A stretch of 64,000 bases of DNA from positions 57,703,569 to 57,767,568 of the forward strand of contig JALGQZ010000007.1 of NCBI GenBank assembly GCA_023105745.1, in the 5' to 3' direction. The notes beneath the pieces were generated by a model. The model was not told the origin of the DNA. It made no database searches and saw only the letters and a list, made by a program, of their open reading frames with translations. Positions 1 through 9,554 of this stretch are shown piece by piece (positions within the stretch are counted from its first letter, which is position 1; each line of letters starts with the position of its first letter). Both the position numbers and the translations under genes were made by a program. The stretch is from Austropuccinia psidii. Lineage: Eukaryota; Basidiomycota; Pucciniomycetes; Pucciniales; Sphaerophragmiaceae.

Positions 1-148
1 AATTTATGGTATTTTTTGTATATTTAAGTAATTATTCTTAATGTATATTTATTCTAAGTAATTTTAATATAATTATATTAAATTTATATTTATTCTGAGT
101 CTTTTTTGTGACCTTATTGGGTATGTGGTCATATCTCAAAGGCTCACA
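1..148 (-). repeat. B-type LTR, terminal fragment (window edge)
   Basis: The stretch ending ...AAAGGCTCACA matches the last ~148 bp of the three complete B-family LTRs (ends at 15835, 33713, 42356). It then switches without a gap into the interior of the A-family LTR. It is therefore the edge of a B element or solo LTR that inserted into A's 5' LTR; the rest lies outside the window. The five bases after it (CTCAT) are the expected right copy of a 5-bp target duplication, but the left copy cannot be seen. Confidence 0.85.
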
Positions 149-548
149 CTCATACTGATGTACAAAAATACATCCAAAAACTTAAAACCCTTATAACTTT
201 TGCTATTTTAAAGAAGGGTAAACATGAAGCATACCAAATTGAAGAGCTCATTAAGCTCTTCAATTCTGTGCTCTTAGTTTCTTGATATCTCAAAAACTGA
301 CCAAGATATCTTGGTTGGAAGTATTTTGGCCAATACTGGCCTGTACCAAACCTGTACCAACCAGTACAGTCTTAATACTCAAAATAATGGTTGTTCAAAG
401 CTTAAACCCGCCCAGAATGACTAGTATTGGTCATACAAACACCAGAACAATGTCATCCAAGTGCTGACGTGGCAGGTGAAAAGTTTTTTCATCCTGTATT
501 GATCCAGAATGATCATTTGTGGTTCCAAAACCACAATTCTGCCTCTAC

Positions 549-556
549 TGACGTCA
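549..556 (+). promoter_or_regulatory. CRE-like palindrome TGACGTCA in the A LTR
   Basis: A perfect TGACGTCA lies about 100 bp upstream of the TATA-like box and is flanked by further TGACGTG motifs (around 469 and 611). The site recurs at 9135-9142. TGACGTCA is the classic bZIP (CREB/ATF) binding sequence; use by this element is inferred. Confidence 0.5.
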
Positions 557-652
557 GAATTGAGGATCCAGAACCACAGACTGACCAATGAAGTGAAAAT
601 TTTCACTCCTCTGACGTGTGAAGAGTAAATAACTCTTGACAGTCTTGAAAGA

Positions 653-660
653 TATAAAAA
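653..660 (+). promoter_or_regulatory. TATA-like box of the A LTR (TATAAAAA)
   Basis: TATAAAAAGAAGGG is the best core-promoter match in the LTR and is repeated at 9239 in the 3' LTR. It would place the transcript start in the following tens of bases, with about 300 bp of R/U5 before the PBS. Confidence 0.5.
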
Positions 661-971
661 GAAGGGTTTTTGCCTTCAAAAATCCTCATCTTATCTTATT
701 TTTATATATTCTTACGTGACAAGACTGTTATCCATCAGTAGTGTCCTTAGAATACTTAAAAGATATAATTAAATATAATTATTGTAGTGTTTCTTTACAG
801 TCAAGGATATTAGAACATTGCAACCCAGGTCCTCAATAGACTCATCACCACTGTTACCACGTAGCAGTAGGACCTGAAGAATTATTTTATTACTTATTTG
901 ACGTGTCACAGTCATAGTACTAGCTTGTATTTACTATTTTTAAGCTACTACAATGACTCACCCTGACAATT

Positions 972-987
972 TGGGGGCCTGGCCGTG
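972..987 (+). other. Primer-binding site of element A
   Basis: TGGGGGCCTGGCCGTG starts three bases after the LTR, where minus-strand DNA synthesis is primed. The same 16-mer, or a one-base variant, sits next to the 5' LTRs of B1, B2, C1 and D, and a decayed form next to that of C2. It begins with TGG as expected for a tRNA 3' CCA end, but I could not assign the tRNA. Confidence 0.75.
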
Positions 988-1064
988 GTTTTTCAACCTT
1001 ATTGGACGTATTTTGAACTGAATTAGGCGTAAAATTCAGCTATTTAAAAGGTATTTCACTACAA

Positions 1065-1794
1065 GTGAGTAAAATTTCTATTTTATTATCATTTTTTTTT
1101 TATCACATATTTTATATACATTTTTTTTACTCCAAAAATATATATTATAAAATATTTTTGTTGAGAATAAGAGTACAAATCCTCTTTCTTTTTTTTTGCA
1201 ATAAATTCCACGAAATTTCATAATAATACATCTGTATTATTTAAATTTCAATATAAATAATAATATACAAACAGTATATTATTTATTTTACTATTATTTT
1301 TCACCAAAGTGCGTGAAAATTAATATAGAAACATTTATTAATTAATAATTAATAAATATTAAATAATAAAATAATTTTTTATTATTTATAAGGAATATTT
1401 TAATTAAATATTTCCTTTAAAACAAGATATCACTCAAATTGACGTGAAAACTTGTAATCACTTGATATTTAATCAATATCAAAGTGTTATAATAAATATT
1501 ATTTATAATATTTAATCAAATTTATTATAATTTAATAAATTTGACGTGTTTATATAAAAAAACACAATAATATCCAAGTGAATCATTCACAAAACACTTG
1601 GATATTACAGTTTTTCACTTATAAAACATAAGTGAAAAACTCAAAACTGTTATTTTTCAAACAAAAACATATAAAAACAATAAAAAACATAAAAAATACC
1701 TAAAAATTTCGAAAAATAACAGTAGAATTGAATATAATCATTTTGTTTTATCATAAAATACTGATATACAATCTGAAATATCTTTTCTGAATAG
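1065..1794 (+). other. Predicted leader intron 1 of element A
   Basis: Donor ACTACAA|GTGAGT and acceptor TTCTGAATAG|TGGAAA. The last exonic base is A and the first bases of the next exon are TG, so splicing creates an in-frame ATG followed directly by GAA AAG. Unspliced RNA has a stop just upstream in this frame and no ATG for it. The intron is very AT-rich and contains a run of hairpins. Splice sites are inferred from consensus and from conservation of the same arrangement in D, B and C. Confidence 0.6.
1212..1723 (+). repeat. Chain of consecutive inverted repeats (hairpins) in the leader intron
   Basis: At least ten different hairpins follow one another. Perfect 13-bp stems are TAATATCCAAGTG (1568-1580/1595-1607), GTTTTTCACTTAT (1610-1622/1628-1640, 5-nt loop) and ACTGTTATTTTTC (1646-1658/1711-1723). 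There is a 25-nt palindrome at 1333-1357. Others lie at 1212-1249, 1253-1286, 1298-1320, 1361-1387, 1422-1455, 1459-1486, 1518-1542 and 1546-1565. Some AT-only palindromes could be chance, but the stems with mixed bases are unlikely to be. Confidence 0.75.
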
Positions 1795-2106
1795 TGGAAA
1801 AGGACTACATTCCATTAGAAACCCAGTCACAAGGAAACCCATCCGTGACAGCCTCAGAAGACAGAGAGGTGCTGCCAAAAACCAAGGGCAAGCAGAAAAG
1901 ACACAGTGAAGTGACAATCAACTCAAAAGATTGGACACCAATAGCTGTGCCAAGGGCCAAAAAACCCAGAAAAGCCCCAACAAAACCAGTTGGATCACCA
2001 AAACAAGTTGAGAAACAGAAAATCACTGTTATCAACCCAGTTGTAAACTCTAAAGGCAAATTGCCAAAGAGTATAGATCATAAATTTGTACAAGGGCCTG
2101 CTAAAG
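1795..2106 (+). CDS. Exon 1 of protein O, element A
   Basis: Translated from a predicted exon-junction ATG, this exon gives about 104 residues rich in Lys, Pro and Ser (begins EKDYIPLETQSQ, ends KSIDHKFVQGPAKGK). No known domain is recognised; the composition suggests a basic, disordered nucleic-acid-binding segment. It is clearly homologous to the D exon (60999-60700), sharing YIPLETQSQ, INPVV and KGKLPKS, so it is under protein-level constraint. If unspliced, the frame stops at 2112-2114. The donor AAAG|GTAAAT at its end is also found at the same codon in D. Joined to 2189-2883 it would give a protein of about 335 residues, nearly the same as D's ~333. Confidence 0.6.
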
Positions 2107-2188
2107 GTAAATAAACCTTGAAAAATACAACATTTTTTATTGTCTGTCACTTTTTAAACATTGTTAACATGACACCTCCACTTCTTAG
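2107..2188 (+). other. Predicted intron 2 of element A, containing the gag-pol ATG
   Basis: Donor AAAG|GTAAAT, acceptor CCACTTCTTAG|AGATC, 82 nt. Exon 1 ends in phase 1 and the acceptor supplies AG, giving codon GAG and continuing in the O frame. The first ATG of the gag-pol frame (2169) lies inside the intron, 20 nt before the acceptor. D has the same layout (68 nt, ATG also 20 nt before the acceptor). Splicing is inferred. Confidence 0.55.
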
Positions 2189-5100
2189 AGATCTTGGATT
2201 CCCAAGAAATCAACCAGAACACTGGCCAAGAAGACACAGAGGAAGAAGAACTGGAACAAATGACCAGCAAAGGACTTACCATCAGGGAACTCCTACCCAA
2301 GGTCTTGTTCCAGATCAAATTCAATCCAGGAGTCCAGCCAGGAGATTGGACAGATGCAGAACAGGTCCTCCAAATACACAAACTCCTGAAAGACCTCTTC
2401 ACATGGAGCATGGACAACAAAATGTTCACCATGGCAGCATCATGGGCAGAAGTGGGGATAACAACCCAGAAGATCTGTCTCAAGCAAATGGCTTGGATGG
2501 AACTTATGACAGAAATGCAAGGTTGGAATCCCAACAAGAATTTCAAACTCTTAGAAGAAAGAGCAACCAGAATCAAAGAGAACCAGGCAGCCATACAAGC
2601 CATAGAGAGATCTTGGCACAAGGAAGAGCCCAGTCAGATTCAGGCACCCCCAGAAATGGAAGAAGAAGCCCCATCTTCCCCACAACCATCCAGCAGTTCC
2701 AGGCCTTACAAGCCAAAGGAAACTTCATCCAAAGCTCCCCTACCATTCCAGGTAGTTTCCAACAGGAGAAAAGGAGCCCAAGGGAAAAACAAAACTTCTT
2801 TCAACCAGAGGAAGAAAGAAGCAGACCCATTGATGAAAAAGCTGATGGACTTAGTCCAAGAAGTACACAAAAGCAAGAAATAGTTGTACCTACAAATAGT
2901 TTTGCTAGTTCTGACTCAATAGACCCAGAATTAATAACTGAAACTACAATGCACACTCATGAGTTTGAAAACAAATTCACATGGACCAAATTGGCCCAAT
3001 TCATGGATTGGACACATGAAACCTCAGGAAAAATGAGGACAGAAGTGGAAACATTGAAAGAAGAGAATGCTTTCCAAGCAACAGTCATAAAAGACTTAAA
3101 TACAAATCCGGCCAAAATTTGGACAGAATTTGAGAAAACCAACAGACAGTTGAATTCAATTCTAGAAGAACAACAAACTGTGAGGAGGGATCTGAGGAGT
3201 ATCCAGCAGCAACAGGATAGCTTTGACAAAGAAATTGATTACCTCTATTACAGAGAAGACAATCAATACCCCCCAACACAAGGTCAACCTACTACCTCTA
3301 CAAAATTGAAAGAAGAGGATAAAGACTATGACCAGGAACCTGAATATCAGATTCCAAAGTTAAGATCAGAGTCAGTGTACCAAGATGGGGAAAATCTCAA
3401 CTATTCAGAGAAACAGGCACTGAAACAGTTACCAGAAGTAACAAACTGGCCAAAGTTCTCAGGAATTGGGGAATATGACCATATGGAGATCATTGACTAT
3501 ATTGATGGACTCTTTGTTGATGTTCCAAAGATACCAGACTACTGGATCACAACAAGACTCAACACAGCATTCAGAGGCCATGCAAACATATGGTATACTG
3601 AGATGAAAGAAATACATGGCAGGAAAAGCTGGCCATGGGGGAGGAACCAGATTATACAAAAGTATAGCAATGGTAGTTGGATCTGGCAAAAGACCATGTC
3701 CTTTGAAAGTGATAGATACTCCACAGAAAAAGACCCTTATGAATGGTGCCTCAAACAAACAAAGAGGCTAAAAGCTATTGATCCCAATATGACAATAGAA
3801 ATGAGAAACCATAAACTCCTGACAAAATTGCCAGGAGATCTAGAACATGCAGTCAAATGCAGATGCAACAACATCAGCAGCATTGATGACATAGCAAAGG
3901 TCATACAAGATGTGAGAAAAAAGACCTCCATAGGAAGGTACACATCCTATAAACCAAACCTCAAAGACAAGAGGTCTGAAGTTAAAGAGACAAACAAAGA
4001 AAAAGGGAAAGAAACCCCAAAAAAGAAATATGTGTGCCACAACTGTGGTTCACCAGACCATTATGCCAACAATTGCACAAAACCAAAAAAGAAAATATAT
4101 GCAATTGATGAAGAATCAGAAGAAGAACAAACAGGTGAAAAATCTGATTCTGACAGCATGGGAAATGGTATGAGAGCAGAATCACAAAGTGAACCTGATA
4201 CCATAGAAGAATACATAGTGGAATGCAATGAAGAAAGTTCACTTGATATACAAGACATTGAATTGGATTCAGGTATACCACAAATAACAACAGACAAAGA
4301 GCTCTGTAAGCACACACAGAATGCACAAACATTCCTGGTAACCCCAAATAGAGGGATGGGATTCATTCATGGAACACCTACAAAATTGACAGTTTATATT
4401 GAGAACTGTAAACACCCAATGATCATTGACACAGGAGCAAGTTGCTCCAGAGTGGCAAAAGAATACTTGAAACAACACTTCCCCAAATGGGAAGATGATA
4501 TAATCCCAACAAAAGCCAGAAACTTCAAAAGTGCATCAGGCAAAATGCACTCACTGGGGACAATAATCAAAGAGATAATTATCCCACACCAAAAAGGAAA
4601 TATCAGACTGGAACCTGAATTTGTAGTTCTAGAAAATGCACATGTACAAGGATTCTTACTAGGTACAGAGTACCAAAGAATGTATGGTATGGACATTTGC
4701 AATAGCAAAAACAGATATCTTACCATAGGTACAAACAAAGATAAAAAATTTTCCTTTGACATTGATCATATAATAAATGATAACACCTTGAAAGAACTAG
4801 TGGAAGAATTCAAAGAGGCCCAATATGGCACTCAACTCACCAGTAAAATGAAACTCAACTTACTGAAAGTATTGAGAAAGCATAGAGGAGCTTTTGCAAT
4901 AGGAGAAGAACCACTAGGAAAAATCAAAGGACATGATATAGAATTATATCTGGATGTAGAAAGACCATATCCACCTATGCTTAGGAGACCACCATACCCA
5001 GCCAGCTTGGAAACTAGGAAAGAAATTGAGAAACACATCAATGAACTCCTAGAAATGGGGGTAATAAGAAAGATAGGACATAATGAGATAGTAGAGGTCA

Positions 5101-8030
5101 CTACACCAGTCCTTATAACATGGCATGATGGTAAATCCAGATTATGTGGTGACCTCAGGGCTTTGAATAATTACACCAAAGCAGATAGGTACCCCATCCC
5201 AAGGATACCACATGCACTAGATAAACTAGCAAAAGCCAAGTTCATTACAAAAATGGACTGCATGAAAGGTTTTCACCAGAATGGGGTAAAACCAGATTCC
5301 ATCAAATTGCTAAGAATTATATGCCATATGGGCATATATGAATATACCAGAATGCCATTTGGCATTAAGAATGCACCAGCCCATTTTCAGAGGATGATGG
5401 ATACCATATTTCAAGATGAAATAATGGAAGGGTGGATGGTAGTGTACATTGATGATATCATAATATACTCAGAAACATGGGAAGACCATGTGAAGAAAAT
5501 TGATAAAATATTGGGAAAATGCACACCAATCAATATGAAGATATCTCTTAAGAAATGTAACTTTGGACAACAAGAACTGTTAGCCCTAGGACACAAAGTC
5601 TCAGGTTTAAGCCTAGCTATAGACCAAAATAAAGTTGCTGCAGTACTAAAGAAACCAGTACCAAAGAACATCAAAGAAATGCAATCTTTTTTGGGCTTTG
5701 CTAGCTACTACAGAAGCCACATAAAAAACTTTGCACACATCACTAGTAGCCTATACAAACTGTGCTCAAAAGATGTAGTCTTTGAAATTACCAAGGAAAG
5801 AAGGGATGCATTTGAAAAGATCAAACATGAACTGACCAATGCCCCTGTCCTAATGATGCCTGATTTTGAACTACCATTCAAGCTATATATAGATGCAGCA
5901 TGTAGCCAAGGGCTAGGAGCAGCACTACACCAGAGGCAACTGGTGGATGGAATACCCAAAGAAGGAGTAATTTGCTATATATCAAGACGACTGAAAGACT
6001 CAGAAGCCAGATATGGAGCTACTCAGACAGAATGTCTATGCTTGGTATGGGCATTAGAAAAACTCCATTACTACTTAGAAGGAGCAGTATTTGAAGTTTT
6101 TACTGACTGCACAGCCCTCAAGTCACTGTTGAACATGAAGACAACAAACAGACACATGCTTAGGTGGCAAATAGCCATACAAGAATACAGAGGGAATATG
6201 ACTATCATCTATAAAGAAGGGAAAAGTCACACTAATGCAGATGGTCTCAGCAGGTGGCCACTGAAGAATGATAAAGAAAATCCAGCATATGACCCAGAAA
6301 ATGGGGCCAAAATACCTATACAATGCATGGAGATAGATAGGAGAAAGAATTTCAAACTATCAAACTGGGCATTAGGGAATGATTCATCAAACCCAGCACA
6401 GAGCTATGGGGAGATTAAAGAGATACCCATACTGGGAATCAGCTCCTCTAATCTGAATACAGAATTCTTTAACATAGTACAATCAGCATACAATAAACAC
6501 AAACAGTGTAGTATATTGATACAACTATTAAAACAAAAGTACAGGAGTCCTGAACTAGAGAGCCAATTGGAAGAGCCATGGCTCAAAAACTTCAAAGAAA
6601 ATAGATTTTTTCTGATAGATGATCTACTGTACCATAGGGAAAAACACACAAGTGCCCTGGTAATAATAAATAGAGAACATATTTCCCTGATACTACAGGA
6701 ATGCCATGACTGCCCATACATGGGACATATGAGTGAAGAAAGAACTAAAGAAAGAGTCTTTAGCACAGCTTGGTGGCCAAAGTGGGAACAAGACTTGAGT
6801 GAATACATCAACACTTGTACCAGATGCCAAAAAGCCAACAGAAGTCATGGCAAAAGATATGGATTACTCCAGAGTATAGAGGAGCCCAAACACCCCTGGG
6901 AAATAATAAACATGGATTGGGTAACAGGCCTGGTCCCTGGAGGGAAAGACAGCTTTAATGCATGCCTAGTAGTAGTAGACAGGTACAGCAAGAGTGTCAG
7001 ATGTCTCCCCTGTCACAAAGAGGACACAGCAATGGACACAGCCATATTGTTCTGGAACAATGTGATAGCTAACTGTGGAGTTCCAAGAATTAGAATTAGT
7101 GACAGAGACCCTAAATTCACATCAGAATTTTGGACTAACCTATATGAGATGCTGGGAACCAAACTAGCATTTTCCACAGCTTACCATCCACAAACAGATG
7201 GTCTAGCAGAAAGAATGATCCAAACATTGGAAGAAATCATTAGAAGGTTTTGTGCATATGGCATGGAATATAAAGACAATGAGGGATATACCCATGACTG
7301 GGTAACCCTCCTACCAGCTGTACAATTGGCATACAACACAAGTATACACTCAGTGACAGGAAAAACCCCTGCCACATTAGAGAAAGGATGGAACCCACTA
7401 CTTCCAGTAGATTACTTGAAGAAGAACCTCCTCTCAGTACATCCCACAGCTAAAGACTTTCACACAATGTGGAAGACTGCCTGTGAAAAAGCAGAGCAAT
7501 GTGTGGCTGAAGCCAAATTATATAACAAACAGAGATATGATAAAAGTCACCAAGAACCTGATTTCAAAGAAGGAGACCGAGTTCTAATCTCAACTCTTAA
7601 CTTCAACAACCTAAAAGGACCCAAGAAGATGAGAGACTCATTCATAGGACCATTCACCATTATTAAATTGATAGGAAAGAATGCAGTAGAGGTCAACCTG
7701 ACCAAAGAGTTCTCTAGGAAACACCCAGTTTTCCCTGTGAGCCTGGTCAAACCTTATCACCAGACAGATGAGGAGAAATTCCCTGACAGGAAGAAGACAG
7801 TCACCCATGAAAGATTGGTAGAGGAAGATGACTCACCTGGACCAGTGAAAAAGATCATTAAAGCCAGGAAAATAAGAATCAATGGGAAAGACAACAGGCA
7901 ATACCTGGTTAGATTTAAGAATCAACCAGCAGATAAAGACAAATGGTTAACTGAGAAAGAAATCCCAGATGGACAAATACACCTCAGAAGATTCAGAGCC
8001 TCCAGGAGGGCTGAAGAGTCTCATCAATGA
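2169..8030 (+). CDS. Gag-Pol polyprotein of element A (intact)
   Basis: One uninterrupted frame of 1953 codons from the first in-frame ATG. Residue numbers are from that ATG. The first ~238 residues overlap the O frame and are low-complexity. A retrotransposon Gag domain follows (about 420-600). A CX2CX4HX4C knuckle lies at 623-636 ([14 protein letters not shown]). The aspartic protease motif DTGA is at 754. RT has YIDD at 1093-1096. RNase H has its catalytic Asp near 1242 ([16 protein letters not shown]). Integrase has an HHCC-like finger and a D1583-D1645-E1681 triad with the usual D35E spacing. A C-terminal chromodomain (YLVRFKNQ...DKWLTE) is near 1910. Domain order PR-RT-RH-IN-chromodomain is that of Ty3/Gypsy chromoviruses. 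It would make virus-like particles and cDNA and integrate it. Gag and Pol are in one frame, so any Gag:Pol ratio control must act by processing or splicing. Confidence 0.95.
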   Translation: MTPPLLRDLGFPRNQPEHWPRRHRGRRTGTNDQQRTYHQGTPTQGLVPDQIQSRSPARRLDRCRTGPPNTQTPERPLHMEHGQQNVHHGSIMGRSGDNNPEDLSQANGLDGTYDRNARLESQQEFQTLRRKSNQNQREPGSHTSHREILAQGRAQSDSGTPRNGRRSPIFPTTIQQFQALQAKGNFIQSSPTIPGSFQQEKRSPREKQNFFQPEEERSRPIDEKADGLSPRSTQKQEIVVPTNSFASSDSIDPELITETTMHTHEFENKFTWTKLAQFMDWTHETSGKMRTEVETLKEENAFQATVIKDLNTNPAKIWTEFEKTNRQLNSILEEQQTVRRDLRSIQQQQDSFDKEIDYLYYREDNQYPPTQGQPTTSTKLKEEDKDYDQEPEYQIPKLRSESVYQDGENLNYSEKQALKQLPEVTNWPKFSGIGEYDHMEIIDYIDGLFVDVPKIPDYWITTRLNTAFRGHANIWYTEMKEIHGRKSWPWGRNQIIQKYSNGSWIWQKTMSFESDRYSTEKDPYEWCLKQTKRLKAIDPNMTIEMRNHKLLTKLPGDLEHAVKCRCNNISSIDDIAKVIQDVRKKTSIGRYTSYKPNLKDKRSEVKETNKEKGKETPKKKYVCHNCGSPDHYANNCTKPKKKIYAIDEESEEEQTGEKSDSDSMGNGMRAESQSEPDTIEEYIVECNEESSLDIQDIELDSGIPQITTDKELCKHTQNAQTFLVTPNRGMGFIHGTPTKLTVYIENCKHPMIIDTGASCSRVAKEYLKQHFPKWEDDIIPTKARNFKSASGKMHSLGTIIKEIIIPHQKGNIRLEPEFVVLENAHVQGFLLGTEYQRMYGMDICNSKNRYLTIGTNKDKKFSFDIDHIINDNTLKELVEEFKEAQYGTQLTSKMKLNLLKVLRKHRGAFAIGEEPLGKIKGHDIELYLDVERPYPPMLRRPPYPASLETRKEIEKHINELLEMGVIRKIGHNEIVEVTTPVLITWHDGKSRLCGDLRALNNYTKADRYPIPRIPHALDKLAKAKFITKMDCMKGFHQNGVKPDSIKLLRIICHMGIYEYTRMPFGIKNAPAHFQRMMDTIFQDEIMEGWMVVYIDDIIIYSETWEDHVKKIDKILGKCTPINMKISLKKCNFGQQELLALGHKVSGLSLAIDQNKVAAVLKKPVPKNIKEMQSFLGFASYYRSHIKNFAHITSSLYKLCSKDVVFEITKERRDAFEKIKHELTNAPVLMMPDFELPFKLYIDAACSQGLGAALHQRQLVDGIPKEGVICYISRRLKDSEARYGATQTECLCLVWALEKLHYYLEGAVFEVFTDCTALKSLLNMKTTNRHMLRWQIAIQEYRGNMTIIYKEGKSHTNADGLSRWPLKNDKENPAYDPENGAKIPIQCMEIDRRKNFKLSNWALGNDSSNPAQSYGEIKEIPILGISSSNLNTEFFNIVQSAYNKHKQCSILIQLLKQKYRSPELESQLEEPWLKNFKENRFFLIDDLLYHREKHTSALVIINREHISLILQECHDCPYMGHMSEERTKERVFSTAWWPKWEQDLSEYINTCTRCQKANRSHGKRYGLLQSIEEPKHPWEIINMDWVTGLVPGGKDSFNACLVVVDRYSKSVRCLPCHKEDTAMDTAILFWNNVIANCGVPRIRISDRDPKFTSEFWTNLYEMLGTKLAFSTAYHPQTDGLAERMIQTLEEIIRRFCAYGMEYKDNEGYTHDWVTLLPAVQLAYNTSIHSVTGKTPATLEKGWNPLLPVDYLKKNLLSVHPTAKDFHTMWKTACEKAEQCVAEAKLYNKQRYDKSHQEPDFKEGDRVLISTLNFNNLKGPKKMRDSFIGPFTIIKLIGKNAVEVNLTKEFSRKHPVFPVSLVKPYHQTDEEKFPDRKKTVTHERLVEEDDSPGPVKKIIKARKIRINGKDNRQYLVRFKNQPADKDKWLTEKEIPDGQIHLRRFRASRRAEESHQ
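2189..2883 (+). CDS. Protein O, exon 2: conserved frame overlapping gag (element A)
   Basis: This frame is +1 relative to gag-pol and stays open for about 231 codons. It has an acidic start (DTEEEELE), a middle with LLKDLF.WSMDNK and GWNP motifs, then [12 protein letters not shown], and a basic tail ([19 protein letters not shown]). The D copy keeps these blocks almost unchanged, and more distant versions exist in B and C (GWNPLS or GWSPLS, then VFNMARTLMEF). By eye this frame is better conserved between A and D than the overlapping gag-pol frame, so it is probably the constrained one here. Function is unknown; a Gag accessory or nucleocapsid-like role is only a guess. It ends in TAG just after a GTACACAA block shared with D. 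No convincing slippery site is seen before the stop. Confidence 0.65.
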
Positions 8031-8040
8031 TGAGCCTTCT

Positions 8041-8054
8041 TTTGAGGGAGGGTA
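8041..8054 (+). other. Polypurine tract of element A
   Basis: TTTGAGGGAGGGTA directly precedes the 3' LTR (TGTCAG...). It is the expected plus-strand primer site. D has a matching purine run (AGAGGGAGGGTA) at the same place. Confidence 0.8.
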
Positions 8055-9554
8055 TGTCAGCCTGTGACTCAAAACAGAGCACTAGCATGACATCCAACAT
8101 ACCATAAATAATGGTATGACAAGTATTGAACAAACATAGTCAATACAGGTAATAATTAAGAGAAAACAATCCTCTTACATTAAACACCAACCTTATCCAA
8201 ACAGAATAAGGAAACCTAGAGGAGAATAAACAAGTCAAAACCCTTATTTTCACCTCTCATCTAACTTATGCATATTTAAGTTATCCTATACCAAAATGGT
8301 ATTTTTCTTAAAGCTCACATAGAGAGCTACACAATGATATCATCCATGTTGTTGTAACACCACTACAACTGGAGATACCATATAACCTCATTTTCAAAAC
8401 CAAGTCCCCCTGAAAGTCAAAGAGGGCTTGTACAAAACTGTACAAAAGTATAACCAAATTAAAGATCTCAACAAGAGCTTTAATTTGAGACACCTTAGAC
8501 CTCTGTTTCTCTTAAATTGACTGAGGGATCTTGGTTCAAAGGTTTAATAACCAAAATACAGATATTCTGAAAATAAGAAAATAAACAAACCCCTGTATCT
8601 TTGGCATACACTCATACAACTGTACAGTGTCATATACCAAACTGTAGGGCTAATCAAGCCCTACAAAACTGTATCATCAGAATACAGATATCTTCCAAAC
8701 TGAAGAAGATATCTGGTATGGAAGTTTTTGAAGCCTCATACTGATGTACAACAATACATCCAAAAACTTAAAACCCTTATAACTTTTGCTATTTTAAAGA
8801 AGGGTAAACATGAAGCATACCAAATTGAAGAGCTCATTAAGCTCTTCAATTCTGTGCTCTTAGTTTCTTGATATCTCAAAAACTGACCAAGATATCTTGG
8901 TTGGAAGTATTTTGGCCAATACTGGCCTGTACCAAACCTGTACCAACCAGTACAGTCTTAATACTCAAAATAATGGTTGTTCAAAGCTTAAACCCGCCCA
9001 GAATGACTAGTATTGGTCATACAAACACCAGAACAACGTCATCCAAGTGCTGACGTGGCAGGTGAAAAGTTTTTTCATCCTGTATTGATCCAGAATGATC
9101 ATTTCTGGTTCCAAAACCACAATTCTGCCTCTACTGACGTCAGAATTGAGGATCCAGAACCACAGACTGACCAATGAAGTGAAAATTTTCACTCCTCTGA
9201 CGTGTGAAGAGTAAATAACTCTTGACAGTCTTGAAAGATATAAAAAGAAGGGTTTTTGCCTTCAAAAATCCTCATCTTATCTTATTTTTATATATTCTTA
9301 CATGACAAGACTGTTATCCATCAGTAGTGTCCTTAGAATACTTAAAAGATATAATTAAATATAATTATTGTAGTGTTTCTTTACAGTCAAGGATATTAGA
9401 ACATTGCAACCCAGGTCCTCAATAGACTCATCACCACTGTTACCACGTAGCAGTAGGACCTGAAGAATTATTTTATTACTTATTTGACGTGTCACAGTCA
9501 TAGTACTAGCTTGTATTTACTATTTTTAAGCTACTACATAGACTCACCCTGACA
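8055..9554 (+). repeat. Element A 3' LTR, complete (1500 bp)
   Basis: Runs TGTCAGCCTG...CACCCTGACA. It contains the TATA-like box (9239) and the CRE-like palindrome (9135-9142). Its start matches the inverted end of the D LTR (TGTCAGCCTGTGACTCAAAA), showing that A and D are sister families. A 61-residue frame present in both LTR copies is not considered a gene. Confidence 0.95.

Larger units (their letters stand above)
149..968 (+). repeat. Element A 5' LTR, truncated by the B-LTR insertion
   Basis: Matches 8735-9554 almost base for base and ends ...CACCCTGACA directly before the primer-binding site. The first ~680 bp of the LTR are missing on this side because of the B-type LTR insertion. 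Confidence 0.93.
149..9554 (+). mobile_element. Element A: Ty3/Gypsy chromovirus-type LTR retrotransposon, coding-intact
   Basis: Order: partial 5' LTR, PBS, leader with hairpins, exon 1, overlapping O frame, gag-pol, polypurine tract, 3' LTR. The visible 820 bp of the 5' LTR and the matching end of the 3' LTR are equal in length and differ at about six positions by eye, so insertion was recent. Its 3' edge abuts the RT region of B2, so A inserted there in opposite orientation. TGCTA (9555-9559) is the presumed target duplication; the other copy is off-window. This is the only element here with an uninterrupted polyprotein. The B LTR in its 5' LTR may have removed or altered its promoter, although the TATA-like region is downstream of the break and intact. 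Confidence 0.93.

Noticed and set aside
282..467. 61-codon frame in the A LTR, repeated at 8868-9053
   Set aside because: Present twice only because LTRs are duplicated; no homologous frame in D's LTR and no recognisable feature.
2860..2890. Slippery -1 site at the end of the O frame in A
   Set aside because: No XXXYYYZ heptamer in the right register near the stop in A or D.
2154..7750. Many minus-strand frames of 60-155 codons opposite A's gag-pol
   Set aside because: Shadow frames of a long A-rich coding strand that lacks T-rich stop complements; none is conserved opposite D's gag-pol as protein.
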